Positions 10,188 to 19,304 of a stretch of DNA of 64,000 nucleotides are shown piece by piece (the first letter of the stretch is position 1; every line of letters begins with the position of its first letter). Both the position numbers and the translations under genes were made by a program. This DNA is from Labilibaculum euxinicum (GTDB taxonomy: Bacteria; Bacteroidota; Bacteroidia; Bacteroidales; Marinifilaceae): positions 124,001 to 188,000 of the forward strand of contig NZ_WTCR01000001.1 of assembly GCF_009795715.1 (NCBI RefSeq), in the 5' to 3' direction. The notes under the pieces are model-generated. The model had not been told where the DNA came from and did no database searches. It worked only from the letters and a program-made list of their open reading frames with translations.

Positions 10188-12779
10188 TTATTCTGATTTA
10201 ATTCGAATGATAGAGAAGGAGTGCGCAGGTATATGATAATTAAACTGTTTATTGATAACCATTGAACTTTTTACCGGAGTGCAGTTTTCGTTGATAAGTT
10301 CACCCTTTAAAATTGTTACAACTGCTTCTGTTTCTTTTATCTGAAGTTGTTCCAAATTAATCGTTGAGTTCACTTCAACCGGCAACAGGTTAGTTAGTTT
10401 CAAAATATAATCACCTGTTTTACTATCGTGCACCAGCGATGAAATTATTCGTTTTTTTAGTTCCTTCCGGTTATCAGACAAAGTGATTGTTGAAGGAATA
10501 TATTCATCGCCTGAATTTTGACCATAAAGCTTTTGTATGTAATAATCAACCGTAGGCTTCACTTCTGTGTTGTTGAAATAAATCAGATCCGGATTCCATT
10601 GCGTATGTCCTTCTTTGGCCAGTAACGGTGCAAAAGATGTCATGCTAACCACATCGCCGTTGCGTTCAACGTTACTCAGGTGCAATGCTTCGCAAAGTGC
10701 TGTTTCAATATTCATTTTACGGCCGGCTATGTGTGCTGCATATTCTCCTAAATAAACTTTGGGTTTGGAACGGTCATATTTGTCGTAATAGTTTTGATTA
10801 TTTAAGAACCAGCCAGGAGACTGATAGTAGTGTTCGTCTACCATTGGGACATTTAATTTTACAGCCAATTCCCAGCCTTCTCTGTAATCGGTGCCCATAT
10901 AAGTTGGGCCAACAGTACCAATCACTGTGATTTCAGGATATTTTTCCTGAATAGCTTTGAAAATCATGGTAAAACGTTCCTCGAAAATATCAGTAATCAG
11001 ATCTTCATTTCCAATTCCAATGTATTTAAGATTAAAAGGCTGAGGATGGCCGGCTTCAGCTCTTCGTTTTCCCCATGTGGTATTTTTATCCCCATTGGCC
11101 CATTCAATCAGGTCGAGAATTTCCTGCACATAATCACCCATGTCGCACATTGGAATGCCGCCTTGTTGTCCGTCACCTCCGGTTGCGGAGTTCTGACAGG
11201 GCACACCTGCAGCCAGCACCGGCAATGGTTCAGCCCCGGTATCTTCACAATACTGAAAATATTCAAAATAGCCCAAGCCCGCAGTTTGGTGATACCCCCA
11301 GATATTCCGTTGCGGCATCCGGGCTTCCAGCGGGCCAATCGTGTTTTTCCAGCGATAGATGTTGTTGAGACCGTCGCCATGGGCCACACAACCACCCGGG
11401 AAACGGATGAAGCGAGGATGAATATCAGCAATTGTTTGAGCCAAATCTGCCCGCAAGCCGTTCTTTCTCCCTTTGAATGTATTCTTTGGAAAAAGAGAAA
11501 CCATATCCAATGCCACTTTGCCCGTAAATTGCGGAACTATTTCCAGATGAGTTTTATCACAATCACCGTTTGCAATGATCACAAATTCCTGTTTTTTCCA
11601 ATCAGCACTAATGCTTTTGCTGAAAGCTTCAGCATATACTTTCCCGTTTTCATCTACCAAACGAATCAGTAATTTCCCTTTAGCCCCATCCAATCCGCGA
11701 ACAAAAACAGAAAAATTGTATTTGTCACCGGCTTTCATAGGAATGCCATCAAAACCTTCGTTAACCAAGGCCTCACCCTGCTTTTTAATAGATAAAACAG
11801 CGTAGTGTTTTTGATTGAAGTGGATTGGAGTGACCGTATCAATATTGAAGCTGTTTTTATCACCGGTGAAATTCCATGCCGTTGTACTATTCCAATTCTT
11901 GTCATGCCCTTCTCTGTCACTAAGAGTATATTCAAATCCACGGTTTTGAACTAATTCGGCATACAAACCACCGTCGGCAGCATAATTGATGTCTTCAAAA
12001 AATATTCCAATCAATAAATCGCTAATGGACTTACTTTTTTCCAAATCGATGGAAATTTCAGCATCCAGCGCTTTTAATGATTTGAATCGTTGAGAATCTT
12101 CACTCAGACTTTCATTTCTTTGTTGTTCATGGTACTGACTCCATTCATAATGTTTAATCAAACCATCAATTGTTTTCCATGATGTTTTTTGAATGATACC
12201 TGTTTGTTTTTCACCATCAATCATAACAACAACGCGGTCGTTTAAACGATCACTTTCGCTTCCTTCAACTGTCGTTGTATAGGTTCTAAAATCTGTAGTC
12301 GTTGTTTTATATACCTTTTGATTTCCATCCTGATCGCTCAGCCAGCTAATCAGATAATTTCCTGAACCAGTCTGAAAGGAAATTTCCGGCAAAAGAACAT
12401 TGCCTTTGTCCATTACATAAGGATAGGCTTGTCTGCCCCAGGTAAATAAATCGCTGGTGGCTGCATGTGCAAACTGCCCGACTTCTTCATTTAAAGTCCA
12501 AATGCAGTGCCACTGTTCCTTCTGATCCAGAAATAGATAGGGTGTGATCAATCTTTTTTGACTTCCCCAACGCCCAAAATCACTGAAAAGGAATCTATAT
12601 TCCGGACCAATGCCATGCCAGTTTTTTTTATCGGTACTCCAGGCGTAATGCAATCCGTTGCTGCCGTTATTTTTAACTGTAGCATAAGAAAACACATAAG
12701 CTGAATCGGGTTCGTTAGCGAACACGGTCTGAAATAACGATAAAACAATCAGGCTCAGCAATAAATAAAATCGTTTCAT
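10188..12779 (-). CDS. GH51 alpha-L-arabinofuranosidase with N-terminal GH43-like propeller
   Basis: A secreted fusion of about 863 residues. After a signal peptide (ending VFAN) residues ~25-235 look like part of a GH43/GH32-type propeller (GLHYAWSTDKKNW, TSDLFTWGRQ, KTTTTDFRTYT). The usual RDP-type catalytic Asp is absent; the equivalent region reads KRLITPYL, so this part is probably non-catalytic and may bind substrate. Residues ~250-863 are GH51: GIFFEDINYAADGG, acid/base Glu 592 in GIGNEDL, nucleophile Glu 679 in VYLGEYAAH. It probably attacks a different arabinose decoration than its downstream paralogue. Same operon, 17 bases from the next gene. Confidence 0.9.
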   Translation of the reverse strand: MKRFYLLLSLIVLSLFQTVFANEPDSAYVFSYATVKNNGSNGLHYAWSTDKKNWHGIGPEYRFLFSDFGRWGSQKRLITPYLFLDQKEQWHCIWTLNEEVGQFAHAATSDLFTWGRQAYPYVMDKGNVLLPEISFQTGSGNYLISWLSDQDGNQKVYKTTTTDFRTYTTTVEGSESDRLNDRVVVMIDGEKQTGIIQKTSWKTIDGLIKHYEWSQYHEQQRNESLSEDSQRFKSLKALDAEISIDLEKSKSISDLLIGIFFEDINYAADGGLYAELVQNRGFEYTLSDREGHDKNWNSTTAWNFTGDKNSFNIDTVTPIHFNQKHYAVLSIKKQGEALVNEGFDGIPMKAGDKYNFSVFVRGLDGAKGKLLIRLVDENGKVYAEAFSKSISADWKKQEFVIIANGDCDKTHLEIVPQFTGKVALDMVSLFPKNTFKGRKNGLRADLAQTIADIHPRFIRFPGGCVAHGDGLNNIYRWKNTIGPLEARMPQRNIWGYHQTAGLGYFEYFQYCEDTGAEPLPVLAAGVPCQNSATGGDGQQGGIPMCDMGDYVQEILDLIEWANGDKNTTWGKRRAEAGHPQPFNLKYIGIGNEDLITDIFEERFTMIFKAIQEKYPEITVIGTVGPTYMGTDYREGWELAVKLNVPMVDEHYYQSPGWFLNNQNYYDKYDRSKPKVYLGEYAAHIAGRKMNIETALCEALHLSNVERNGDVVSMTSFAPLLAKEGHTQWNPDLIYFNNTEVKPTVDYYIQKLYGQNSGDEYIPSTITLSDNRKELKKRIISSLVHDSKTGDYILKLTNLLPVEVNSTINLEQLQIKETEAVVTILKGELINENCTPVKSSMVINKQFNYHIPAHSFSIIRIKSE

Positions 12780-12808
12780 AGAGTATTATATTTCTGTCTT
12801 AAAATTAT

Positions 12809-14173
12809 TTACTGTCTTAATTTGAACAATCCACAAGCATGAGCATCTAATTCACGGCCAAATGTATCCGAAGTCGTACTGATTTCTTCGCCCGTCCACA
12901 AATTAATCACCTTACAGTTTGAATCTACGCCAATTTCATTTATCTCGACAGCAACTTCCACAGGCGAATCCGAGATATTGAAAAGGGCAAGATATACATC
13001 ACCGGTAATGGAATTTTTAGAAGTAATGGCAAGCTTTCCATCCTTTTGAAAAAGCTGATGTACATTAATTCCTACGCGGTGCATTTCCAACACTTCTTTA
13101 TTAGTCAGCAAGGAAAGTGTAAACTCATCATTACTTGGAAGATCACCTCCAAACATTAAAGGTGATTTGAAAATTGAGAACAAAGTCATCAGCGTATATT
13201 GTTCATCCTTGCTCAAACGGGTCATGCGGTCATTTCCACGTTCCCCGCGAATAGAGATGCGTCCCAATGGAATCATATCACAATCGGGCCAGGTGCCAGG
13301 TGCGATGTAAGGATACCATTTTTGGCAAATATCCATTAAATGAGTGATGTGTGGCCAGGTATCCCAAACATCGTCAACCATTCTCCACATATTGGCATGC
13401 TTTTGCACATGTTTCCCTGCTTCAATCGGTGTTTCGCCCGGTGAAGTGCTAAGTACAATCGGACGACCACACTGGTCAATCGCTTTTCGAATCAGTTCAA
13501 TTTCCCCTTGATGATATGGGCGCGACAAGTCATCAATTTTAATAAAATCAACCCCCCATTCGGCATACAATTCAAAAATCGAGTTATAATATTCCTGTGC
13601 ACCTGGTTTATTTGCTATAATTGTATAATTGTCCTTCAACCATTTACACTGCATCTCAGTAGAATAGACCTGATCGGCTGTAATTCCATCTGTTCCTTTA
13701 ATCGGTAATTTATTTTCCACAGCCACTTTCGGGATTCCACGCATGATATGAATCCCAAATTTTAAACCTTTATTGTGAATGTAGTTAGCTAGTTCTTTAA
13801 ACCCTTTACCGTCTTTTGCTGAAGGAAACCGATTTACCGCAGGTTGGTAACGTCCGTATTCATCAATCACATAGTGTGGATCGGTTTGGTTGTATCCTCC
13901 TGCTTTGTCATTTTCGACAAACCAGCGAATGTCCACCACAATGTATTCCCAACCATAAGCTTTTAGTTTTTCAGCCATATAATCAGCATTGGCTTTCACC
14001 TCATGTTCTTCAACGGTTGGACCATAACAATCCCAACTGTTCCAACCCATAGGTGGAGTTTGTGCCCAGGATTTAAATTCGTCTTTATTGAAAGTTTTAA
14101 TCGTCTTTTTAGGTTGGCAGGAAGTAAAGAAAGCCAGTATAAAAATGGATAAGAAAAAAATAGATGATCTCAT
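12809..14173 (-). CDS. GH27 glycosidase (alpha-galactosidase or beta-L-arabinopyranosidase)
   Basis: A predicted lipoprotein (signal ending FFTSC). The start is the ATG at 14173 (MRSSIFFLSIF), not the in-frame codon at 14227, which would add a hydrophilic stretch ahead of the signal. GH27 hallmarks are PPMGWNSWDCYG near the start, the nucleophile Asp in DFIKIDD and the acid/base Asp in VDDVWDTW. The galactose-binding DDxW motif of classical alpha-galactosidases reads VVDIRWF here, so the second Asp that contacts O4/O6 is missing. This would fit a sugar lacking C6 such as beta-L-arabinopyranose; that is inference. It is the first gene of the GH27-GH51-GH51-GH43-GH35 operon. Confidence 0.9.
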   Translation of the reverse strand: MRSSIFFLSIFILAFFTSCQPKKTIKTFNKDEFKSWAQTPPMGWNSWDCYGPTVEEHEVKANADYMAEKLKAYGWEYIVVDIRWFVENDKAGGYNQTDPHYVIDEYGRYQPAVNRFPSAKDGKGFKELANYIHNKGLKFGIHIMRGIPKVAVENKLPIKGTDGITADQVYSTEMQCKWLKDNYTIIANKPGAQEYYNSIFELYAEWGVDFIKIDDLSRPYHQGEIELIRKAIDQCGRPIVLSTSPGETPIEAGKHVQKHANMWRMVDDVWDTWPHITHLMDICQKWYPYIAPGTWPDCDMIPLGRISIRGERGNDRMTRLSKDEQYTLMTLFSIFKSPLMFGGDLPSNDEFTLSLLTNKEVLEMHRVGINVHQLFQKDGKLAITSKNSITGDVYLALFNISDSPVEVAVEINEIGVDSNCKVINLWTGEEISTTSDTFGRELDAHACGLFKLRQ

Positions 14174-14325
14174 TTCAGTTTTGGGTTTAGGTTCTATTAA
14201 ATTGTAAAGTTCAAAATAAAAGTACAAAATACGTTTTCTTCAATATCTGCACAACTTTAATTGGATGTTCTTCAGAATAAAGAAAAGAATCAATGCAAAA
14301 ATCTAAATGGCACTCTGAATATGCC

Positions 14326-14520
14326 ATACCTATAGTGTCCATTTAAGATCAATTTCCACTATTCGAAAAACAAAAAAGTCACTTAATCAAAAATAGCTGC
14401 ATGTAAACATATTAATATTCACAAATTCTATAAACGTGAAGAACACTTTTAAACAGATCACCAAATTCTTCTCTATCCCCATATCTCATTATTTCAACAG
14501 ATAAATAATCTATATGATGA
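14326..14520 (-). pseudogene. Relic of a second ECF sigma/FecR locus
   Basis: Read on the - strand, about 14420-14520 encodes HHIDYLSVEIMRYGDREEF then GDLFK, closely matching the N-terminus of the intact sigma factor at 24493 (QHIDYHSVKKLKSGDTNAF, then DDLFK). DNA identity is also clear (TAAACGTGAAGAA shared exactly). Directly beyond it, 14330-14380 matches the sigma-fecR junction at 23792-23845, including TGTCCATTTAAG and TCCACTAT, and the first codons of fecR (MDTIGM versus MDIIDI). The middle of the sigma gene and most of fecR are gone, so this is an internally deleted remnant with no function expected. Confidence 0.8.
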
Positions 14521-14586
14521 AATAATGAAGTCGCCTGTTAATTTCCCAAAAGAGAGTTAGACTTTAAATCAAACCCCCAAAAGAAA

Positions 14587-14642
14587 AAACCACAGAAAAA
14601 TCCTTCTGCCATACAGGCTTGTTTGGAAAATTTCTGCGGTTT
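14587..14642 (-). terminator. Terminator after the GH31 gene
   Basis: AAACCACAGAAA (14587-14598) pairs with TTTCTGCGGTTT (14631-14642) with one G-U, around a ~32-base loop. It begins 22 bases after the GH31 stop and is followed on the - strand by T-rich sequence. Confidence 0.6.
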
Positions 14643-14663
14643 GTATTCATATTAAACAATGAT

Positions 14664-17036
14664 TTAAAGTTCTTCTGACAGAGCTTTACCGATGTATGTT
14701 ACTGTTCTCACAGGAGTATTTTCTGCCAAACCAGTTCCTGAAATTGAATTCACCAAGACCAAACGAAACTGACGTTCAGACAACATGCCTGAGAATTCTC
14801 CCTTTCGGTCTGAAATACTCAATGTTTGCTGTGCGTCGTCCCATTTGAAAGAAATAGTTGAATAAGCTCCTTTTTCGTAATTGTAGTTGTCTCCTTCATC
14901 TTCATACAAAGTAAATTCACCATCAGCACCGGGATAAATACGAATCTCCAGATCGTCCCACTTTTTCTCTGATGCATATTGCACTTCGGGGCCCCATGGT
15001 AAAATAGAACCGGCTTTCACATACAATGGGATCAGATCAATTGGTGCTTCTCGGTTTATTTCCTGACCGCCAGCCAATTTCTCGCCTGTCCAAAAATCAA
15101 ACCATTCAGTCCCGGCAGGCAGATAAATCCGGCGAATATCGGTTTTACTAAAATTACTGAAAACCTTATCATTATTTTTACCGGTATACATAGGTTTTAT
15201 AACAGGTGCTACCAACAGAGACTGACCAAATACATATTCATCATTCAAATCAGCAACCTTTTTATCATCAGGGAAAAGCAAGGGCAACGCATACATAAAC
15301 GAACCTGAATTGCTGGTTACCTGCCAAGCTGTTGAATACAAATAAGGAAGCATTCGGTAACGCAGCTTAATCATCTTTTCAATGGCATCAAAAGCCCAAT
15401 TTCCTCGTTTACCAAACTGATAAATTTCACGAGGAATATCTGTTCCATGCGAACGCATCATTGGAGTTAATGCACCGAACTGAGCCCAACGCACATAAAG
15501 CTCCTGATATTCAGGATTTTTAGCACCACCGTCTTTATTGAATCTGCCGGCAAAGAAACCCCCAATGTCTGCATTCCAATATGGTACACCACTCAATGAG
15601 AAGTTTACGGCAGCCGGAATTTGTTTTCCCAGATTTTCCCAACTGGAACCGGTATCTCCCGACCATGAATTGGCACCATTTCGTTGCTGTCCGGCAAATG
15701 ATGAACGGGTTAAAATATACACCCGCTTTTCAGAGGTCGTTTCCCGTTGATGATCGTAAATTCCTTTGGTATGTTCCAGAGAGAAAGCATTAGACACCGA
15801 TTGGTATGACCCAAGAAAAGTAGGTTCTACAAAATCGCTCTCTTTCACATTAATATGGTCAGGTTCTGTAGAATCAAGCCACCAGGCATCTGTTCCAATC
15901 GAGAATACACCCTTGTTCAAATAATCCCAATAAATATCGCGGGCTTCCGGGTTATAAACATCATAAGGTTTAACGCCTCCATTGGGTGGCCAAGTATCAA
16001 AATTGATGAGCATGCCTTTCGACTCAAATTCTTTGTATTGCTTGGTTAACGGACCAAATCCAGGCCATGCAACCACCATCAGGTGACCGTTCATTCCGTG
16101 AACCTGATCAGCCATGACTTTCGGGTTAGGATATTCAATTGGTTTCCAAGTCATGGCATTCCACATACTGTCTTTGCCCCAGTATTGCCAATCCTGAATC
16201 ATTCCGTCAATCGGAACCTGCAATTTTCTGTATTCTTTCAATACATTTACCAGCTCGTCCTGATTTTTATAGCGTTCTTTGGATTGCCAATATCCAAATG
16301 TCCATAATGGCATCATGGGCGCCTGACCTGTTAAGTCTCGCATTTGTGCCACTGCCTTTGTTCCTATCCCTGAATACATGAAATAATAATCGGCACAATC
16401 ACCAATTGCCTCAAACGAAGTTTCTTCATCATTATCTACAAAAGTGTTTACGGCATAATTATCCCAATAAAGAGCATAACCTTTTGAGGAATAGAAGTAA
16501 GGGATCGTAATATTCAGATTTGAGTTCTTCATTTCGAGGGTTTGGCCTCTTTGCATCAGCTTGCCATTTTGAATCTGCCCAAGTCCGTAAAGTGCTTCAT
16601 CATTTTCCAATGCAAAGGCTTGTTTTACCGTGAAACTGGCTTTGCCGGCATCATCAAACGGAGTAAATCTGGAACCGGCTTCTTTTTCTGCCAGCAATTC
16701 ATTTCCGTTCAGGTCAGCAAATTCAATCTTACCGCTTACAAGATCGAGGGTCAGCTGAAGTGCGCTGCTTTTTACAATAATCAACCGATCTGTTTTATTT
16801 ATTTCCAGTAGTTGTGCTTCCGGCGATTTAATTACCGAAAGAGATTTTTTTTCGAAATTGAAGCCTTGCTTCGATTTGATAATCCTAACAATTTCAGGTG
16901 AGAAAAACTGTACTTCAATTTCGGTTGAATCAACCGCTGCTTTTATTCCAAATTGAGTTTTCTCATATCCGTCAGGAGCGCAAGAAACCATCCATATTGA
17001 CAAGCAAATAAAAGACAGGTAAATAATTTTTCGCAT
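14664..17036 (-). CDS. GH31 alpha-glycosidase lipoprotein
   Basis: A 790-residue lipoprotein (MRKIIYLSFICLSIWMVSC). It has the GH31 N-terminal beta-sandwich, the barrel with the nucleophile in DAWWLDSTEPD (about residue 395), the downstream GDTGSSWE segment carrying the acid/base region, and LSGVPYWNADIGGF. A C-terminal beta domain ends in an all-beta tail. The family includes alpha-xylosidases, alpha-glucosidases and alpha-galactosidases; the sequence alone does not settle which. It appears to be its own transcription unit, with a terminator behind it and about 700 bases between it and susD. It likely trims an alpha-linked sugar from oligosaccharides brought in by the same locus. Confidence 0.9.
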   Translation of the reverse strand: MRKIIYLSFICLSIWMVSCAPDGYEKTQFGIKAAVDSTEIEVQFFSPEIVRIIKSKQGFNFEKKSLSVIKSPEAQLLEINKTDRLIIVKSSALQLTLDLVSGKIEFADLNGNELLAEKEAGSRFTPFDDAGKASFTVKQAFALENDEALYGLGQIQNGKLMQRGQTLEMKNSNLNITIPYFYSSKGYALYWDNYAVNTFVDNDEETSFEAIGDCADYYFMYSGIGTKAVAQMRDLTGQAPMMPLWTFGYWQSKERYKNQDELVNVLKEYRKLQVPIDGMIQDWQYWGKDSMWNAMTWKPIEYPNPKVMADQVHGMNGHLMVVAWPGFGPLTKQYKEFESKGMLINFDTWPPNGGVKPYDVYNPEARDIYWDYLNKGVFSIGTDAWWLDSTEPDHINVKESDFVEPTFLGSYQSVSNAFSLEHTKGIYDHQRETTSEKRVYILTRSSFAGQQRNGANSWSGDTGSSWENLGKQIPAAVNFSLSGVPYWNADIGGFFAGRFNKDGGAKNPEYQELYVRWAQFGALTPMMRSHGTDIPREIYQFGKRGNWAFDAIEKMIKLRYRMLPYLYSTAWQVTSNSGSFMYALPLLFPDDKKVADLNDEYVFGQSLLVAPVIKPMYTGKNNDKVFSNFSKTDIRRIYLPAGTEWFDFWTGEKLAGGQEINREAPIDLIPLYVKAGSILPWGPEVQYASEKKWDDLEIRIYPGADGEFTLYEDEGDNYNYEKGAYSTISFKWDDAQQTLSISDRKGEFSGMLSERQFRLVLVNSISGTGLAENTPVRTVTYIGKALSEEL

Positions 17037-17691
17037 AATTTGTTTCTTTGAGTTACTATTGGTTTTTGGGTTGCAGCAGCTTGTTGGACAAACGAATTAA
17101 AAACAGATAGCGAGAAACTGTATTTAACAGATTCAGCTGAAAGTATTGCTTTAAGAGTGAATTTTTCTCGCAGAAATAACATTTCCATTACAAATATTTA
17201 CCATACGACCTGTCCATTAGTTTTGATTTATTCACACTTTCAAAAAAAAAGGTTTAAAATACTTTTTAATATACGAATTCCGAAAATAAATAAAAAATAT
17301 AGGAAGTTGCCACACAGGGAGGTCAAATTATTGCTTATAATTTGGAGATGCGTATTATACACCATGCGACAACCAATACAGACCTTACCATTTAATTTAC
17401 AAATTGATTTTCTGAAATGTATATTTTTGGAATTTGCAAGTTTTAAGCGAACCCATTTGTGAATTTCCTCTCATTAATCGATGTTTTTGTCGAAATGTTT
17501 TTTTATTCGACAATAAAAGTTTTATTAACTATTAAAAATCTATACTTATTAATTTCGATTCATATCTATTTTAAAATTCCCGGAAATTTGATTTTAAAAT
17601 GAATGAAATCGATTCCATTTGCAAATCTTGTCAGTGGTTTATTTTGTGGATCAATAAGAACCAAAAAGCGTAAGAATTAGTTCAAAAACAA
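17037..17691. other. Intergenic region between GH31 and susD
   Basis: About 650 bases of AT-rich DNA. It must hold the promoter of the GH31 gene, but I found no good match to the TTTG/TAnnTTTG consensus and no convincing small gene. Confidence 0.4.
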
Positions 17692-17721
17692 AAGCCAAGA
17701 TCTTAAAAAAGACCTTGGCTT
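17692..17721 (-). terminator. Intrinsic terminator of susCD
   Basis: The stem AAGCCAAGATCTT / AAGACCTTGGCTT has one G-U pair and a short A-rich loop, with a T-rich tract on the - strand. It lies 21 bases after the susD stop and separates susCD from the enzyme genes. Confidence 0.82.
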
Positions 17722-17741
17722 AGCCTTATTAATTGATATTT

Positions 17742-19292
17742 TTAATACCCGGGATTATTAGGGAGTAAATTTTCATTAATATCAATGTCTCCTTGAGGTA
17801 TTGGCCACAACCACCCCTTGGCTGCATTAAAATTTATGGTAGTTATTTTAATTTGTTCAAACACCCAATTAGCAGGATCTGAAGGATCAGACAATTTCGA
17901 TTTGTCATAACCATACACATCATGTACTAAGGATTCATCTTTCCAACGCAGCATATCTGCATACCGTGTTCCCTCCATGCAAAATTCGACTCTTCTTTCA
18001 TGTCTTACTATTTCACGAAGTTGAGTTTGGTTAAGCCCGGTTCCTTCAACAGATTCAACAGCAGGCATTCCCACTCTTGCACGAACAGCATCAATCAGGT
18101 CATAAATTTCCTGATCCGTACTACCAGATTCGATTAGCGCTTCAGCACGCATCAAGCAGATGTCTGCATATCGCATCAAGATCGTATTCAGGGTACTGGT
18201 GTTAACGTCGGCAACTCCATACTCCGCATACTTACGTGGTTTGGCGCCACAAGGGTATTCAGCATAACTGGCAGGAATAAAAGTAGCATCGCCATATGTT
18301 GAACCCGGCAGAACTACAGTACTAGCAAGTCTTGGATCTCTGTTTGTATAAGGATCCTGATCATTGTAACCGGATGTTGCATCTGTTATCGGCAACCCAT
18401 TGGTCATGTAATATGAATTAATCATATCGGCTGTAATGTTCGATGTTTGCCAGGTACCCAGAACAAATGGCTCTGCCGGCCATGGTTGGGGTTGATTTGT
18501 TGTGTATTGAATATCAAAAATAACTTCACTATTATTCTCCTTGGCTTCTGTGAAAAGACCAGAGTAGTCTGAGAAAAAATCATAAACCTCAAGATCCATA
18601 ACATCCTTAGCTGCTTGTGCAGCCTCATCCCATTGTTCATTATAAAGCAAGATTTTTGCTTTATAGGCCAATGCTGCACCTTTAGTCGCACGTCCTACCT
18701 CAGAATAAGATTTTGGTAATACAGCGATAGCATCAGTAAAATCAGAAAGAATTTGAGTAAGAACTTCACTTTTAGCATTTCGTGACACGTAGGCTTCATC
18801 AAGTGTCAGCACCTCGGTTATAAGTGGCACATCTCCAAAAAAAGTAATTAAATCAGAATAGGCATAAGCTCGTAAAAATTTTGCTTCCGCCACCATCTGA
18901 GTTCGCACTTCGTCGCTTACCGGAGCTGTGCTGATGTCTTTCATAAATTGATTTGCCCTGGTAAGGATTTTATAATCTTGTTGCCATTTTGCATTCGGAG
19001 CCCAGCTGTTTGAATTGGTACTCCATGAGCCAATTTCATTTGAACCCTGCCATGCTGCCTGACAATAACCGTTATCCGACATAAATTCAAACTGATAAAA
19101 ATGAGTTGGTGTGGCATTTGGCTGAATGGCATTGTAAATACCCATCAGTGCCATTTTAGCCTGGGTTTCGTTTTTATAGAATGTGTTAGGGGACAACCTA
19201 TCAAGAGGCGTTTTATCGAGAAAATCGTCTGAACAACCAAACAAAACTGATAAAAGAAAAAATATAGTAATGATCTTATTTGTATTTTTCAT
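17742..19292 (-). CDS. susD: SusD-like surface glycan-binding lipoprotein
   Basis: A 516-residue outer-membrane lipoprotein with signal ending VLFGC followed by SDDFLDKTPLDRLSP, the typical SusD N-terminus. TPR-like helices (ANQFMKDI, AEAKFLRAYAYSDLITFFGDVPL) and the C-terminal RagB/SusD signature (VRHERRVEFCMEGTRYADMLRW, WPIPQ) are present. It lids the SusC transporter and captures oligosaccharides outside the cell. It starts 12 bases after susC, so the two are co-transcribed. Specificity cannot be read from the sequence but the locus points to arabinose- or galactose-containing glycan. Confidence 0.95.
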   Translation of the reverse strand: MKNTNKIITIFFLLSVLFGCSDDFLDKTPLDRLSPNTFYKNETQAKMALMGIYNAIQPNATPTHFYQFEFMSDNGYCQAAWQGSNEIGSWSTNSNSWAPNAKWQQDYKILTRANQFMKDISTAPVSDEVRTQMVAEAKFLRAYAYSDLITFFGDVPLITEVLTLDEAYVSRNAKSEVLTQILSDFTDAIAVLPKSYSEVGRATKGAALAYKAKILLYNEQWDEAAQAAKDVMDLEVYDFFSDYSGLFTEAKENNSEVIFDIQYTTNQPQPWPAEPFVLGTWQTSNITADMINSYYMTNGLPITDATSGYNDQDPYTNRDPRLASTVVLPGSTYGDATFIPASYAEYPCGAKPRKYAEYGVADVNTSTLNTILMRYADICLMRAEALIESGSTDQEIYDLIDAVRARVGMPAVESVEGTGLNQTQLREIVRHERRVEFCMEGTRYADMLRWKDESLVHDVYGYDKSKLSDPSDPANWVFEQIKITTINFNAAKGWLWPIPQGDIDINENLLPNNPGY

Positions 19293-19304
19293 CGTTAGGA
19301 TCTT

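Noticed and set aside
11046-11672. A 208-codon open frame on the + strand
   Set aside because: It is the complement of the conserved barrel of the GH51 gene; the - strand product has catalytic motifs, this one has none.
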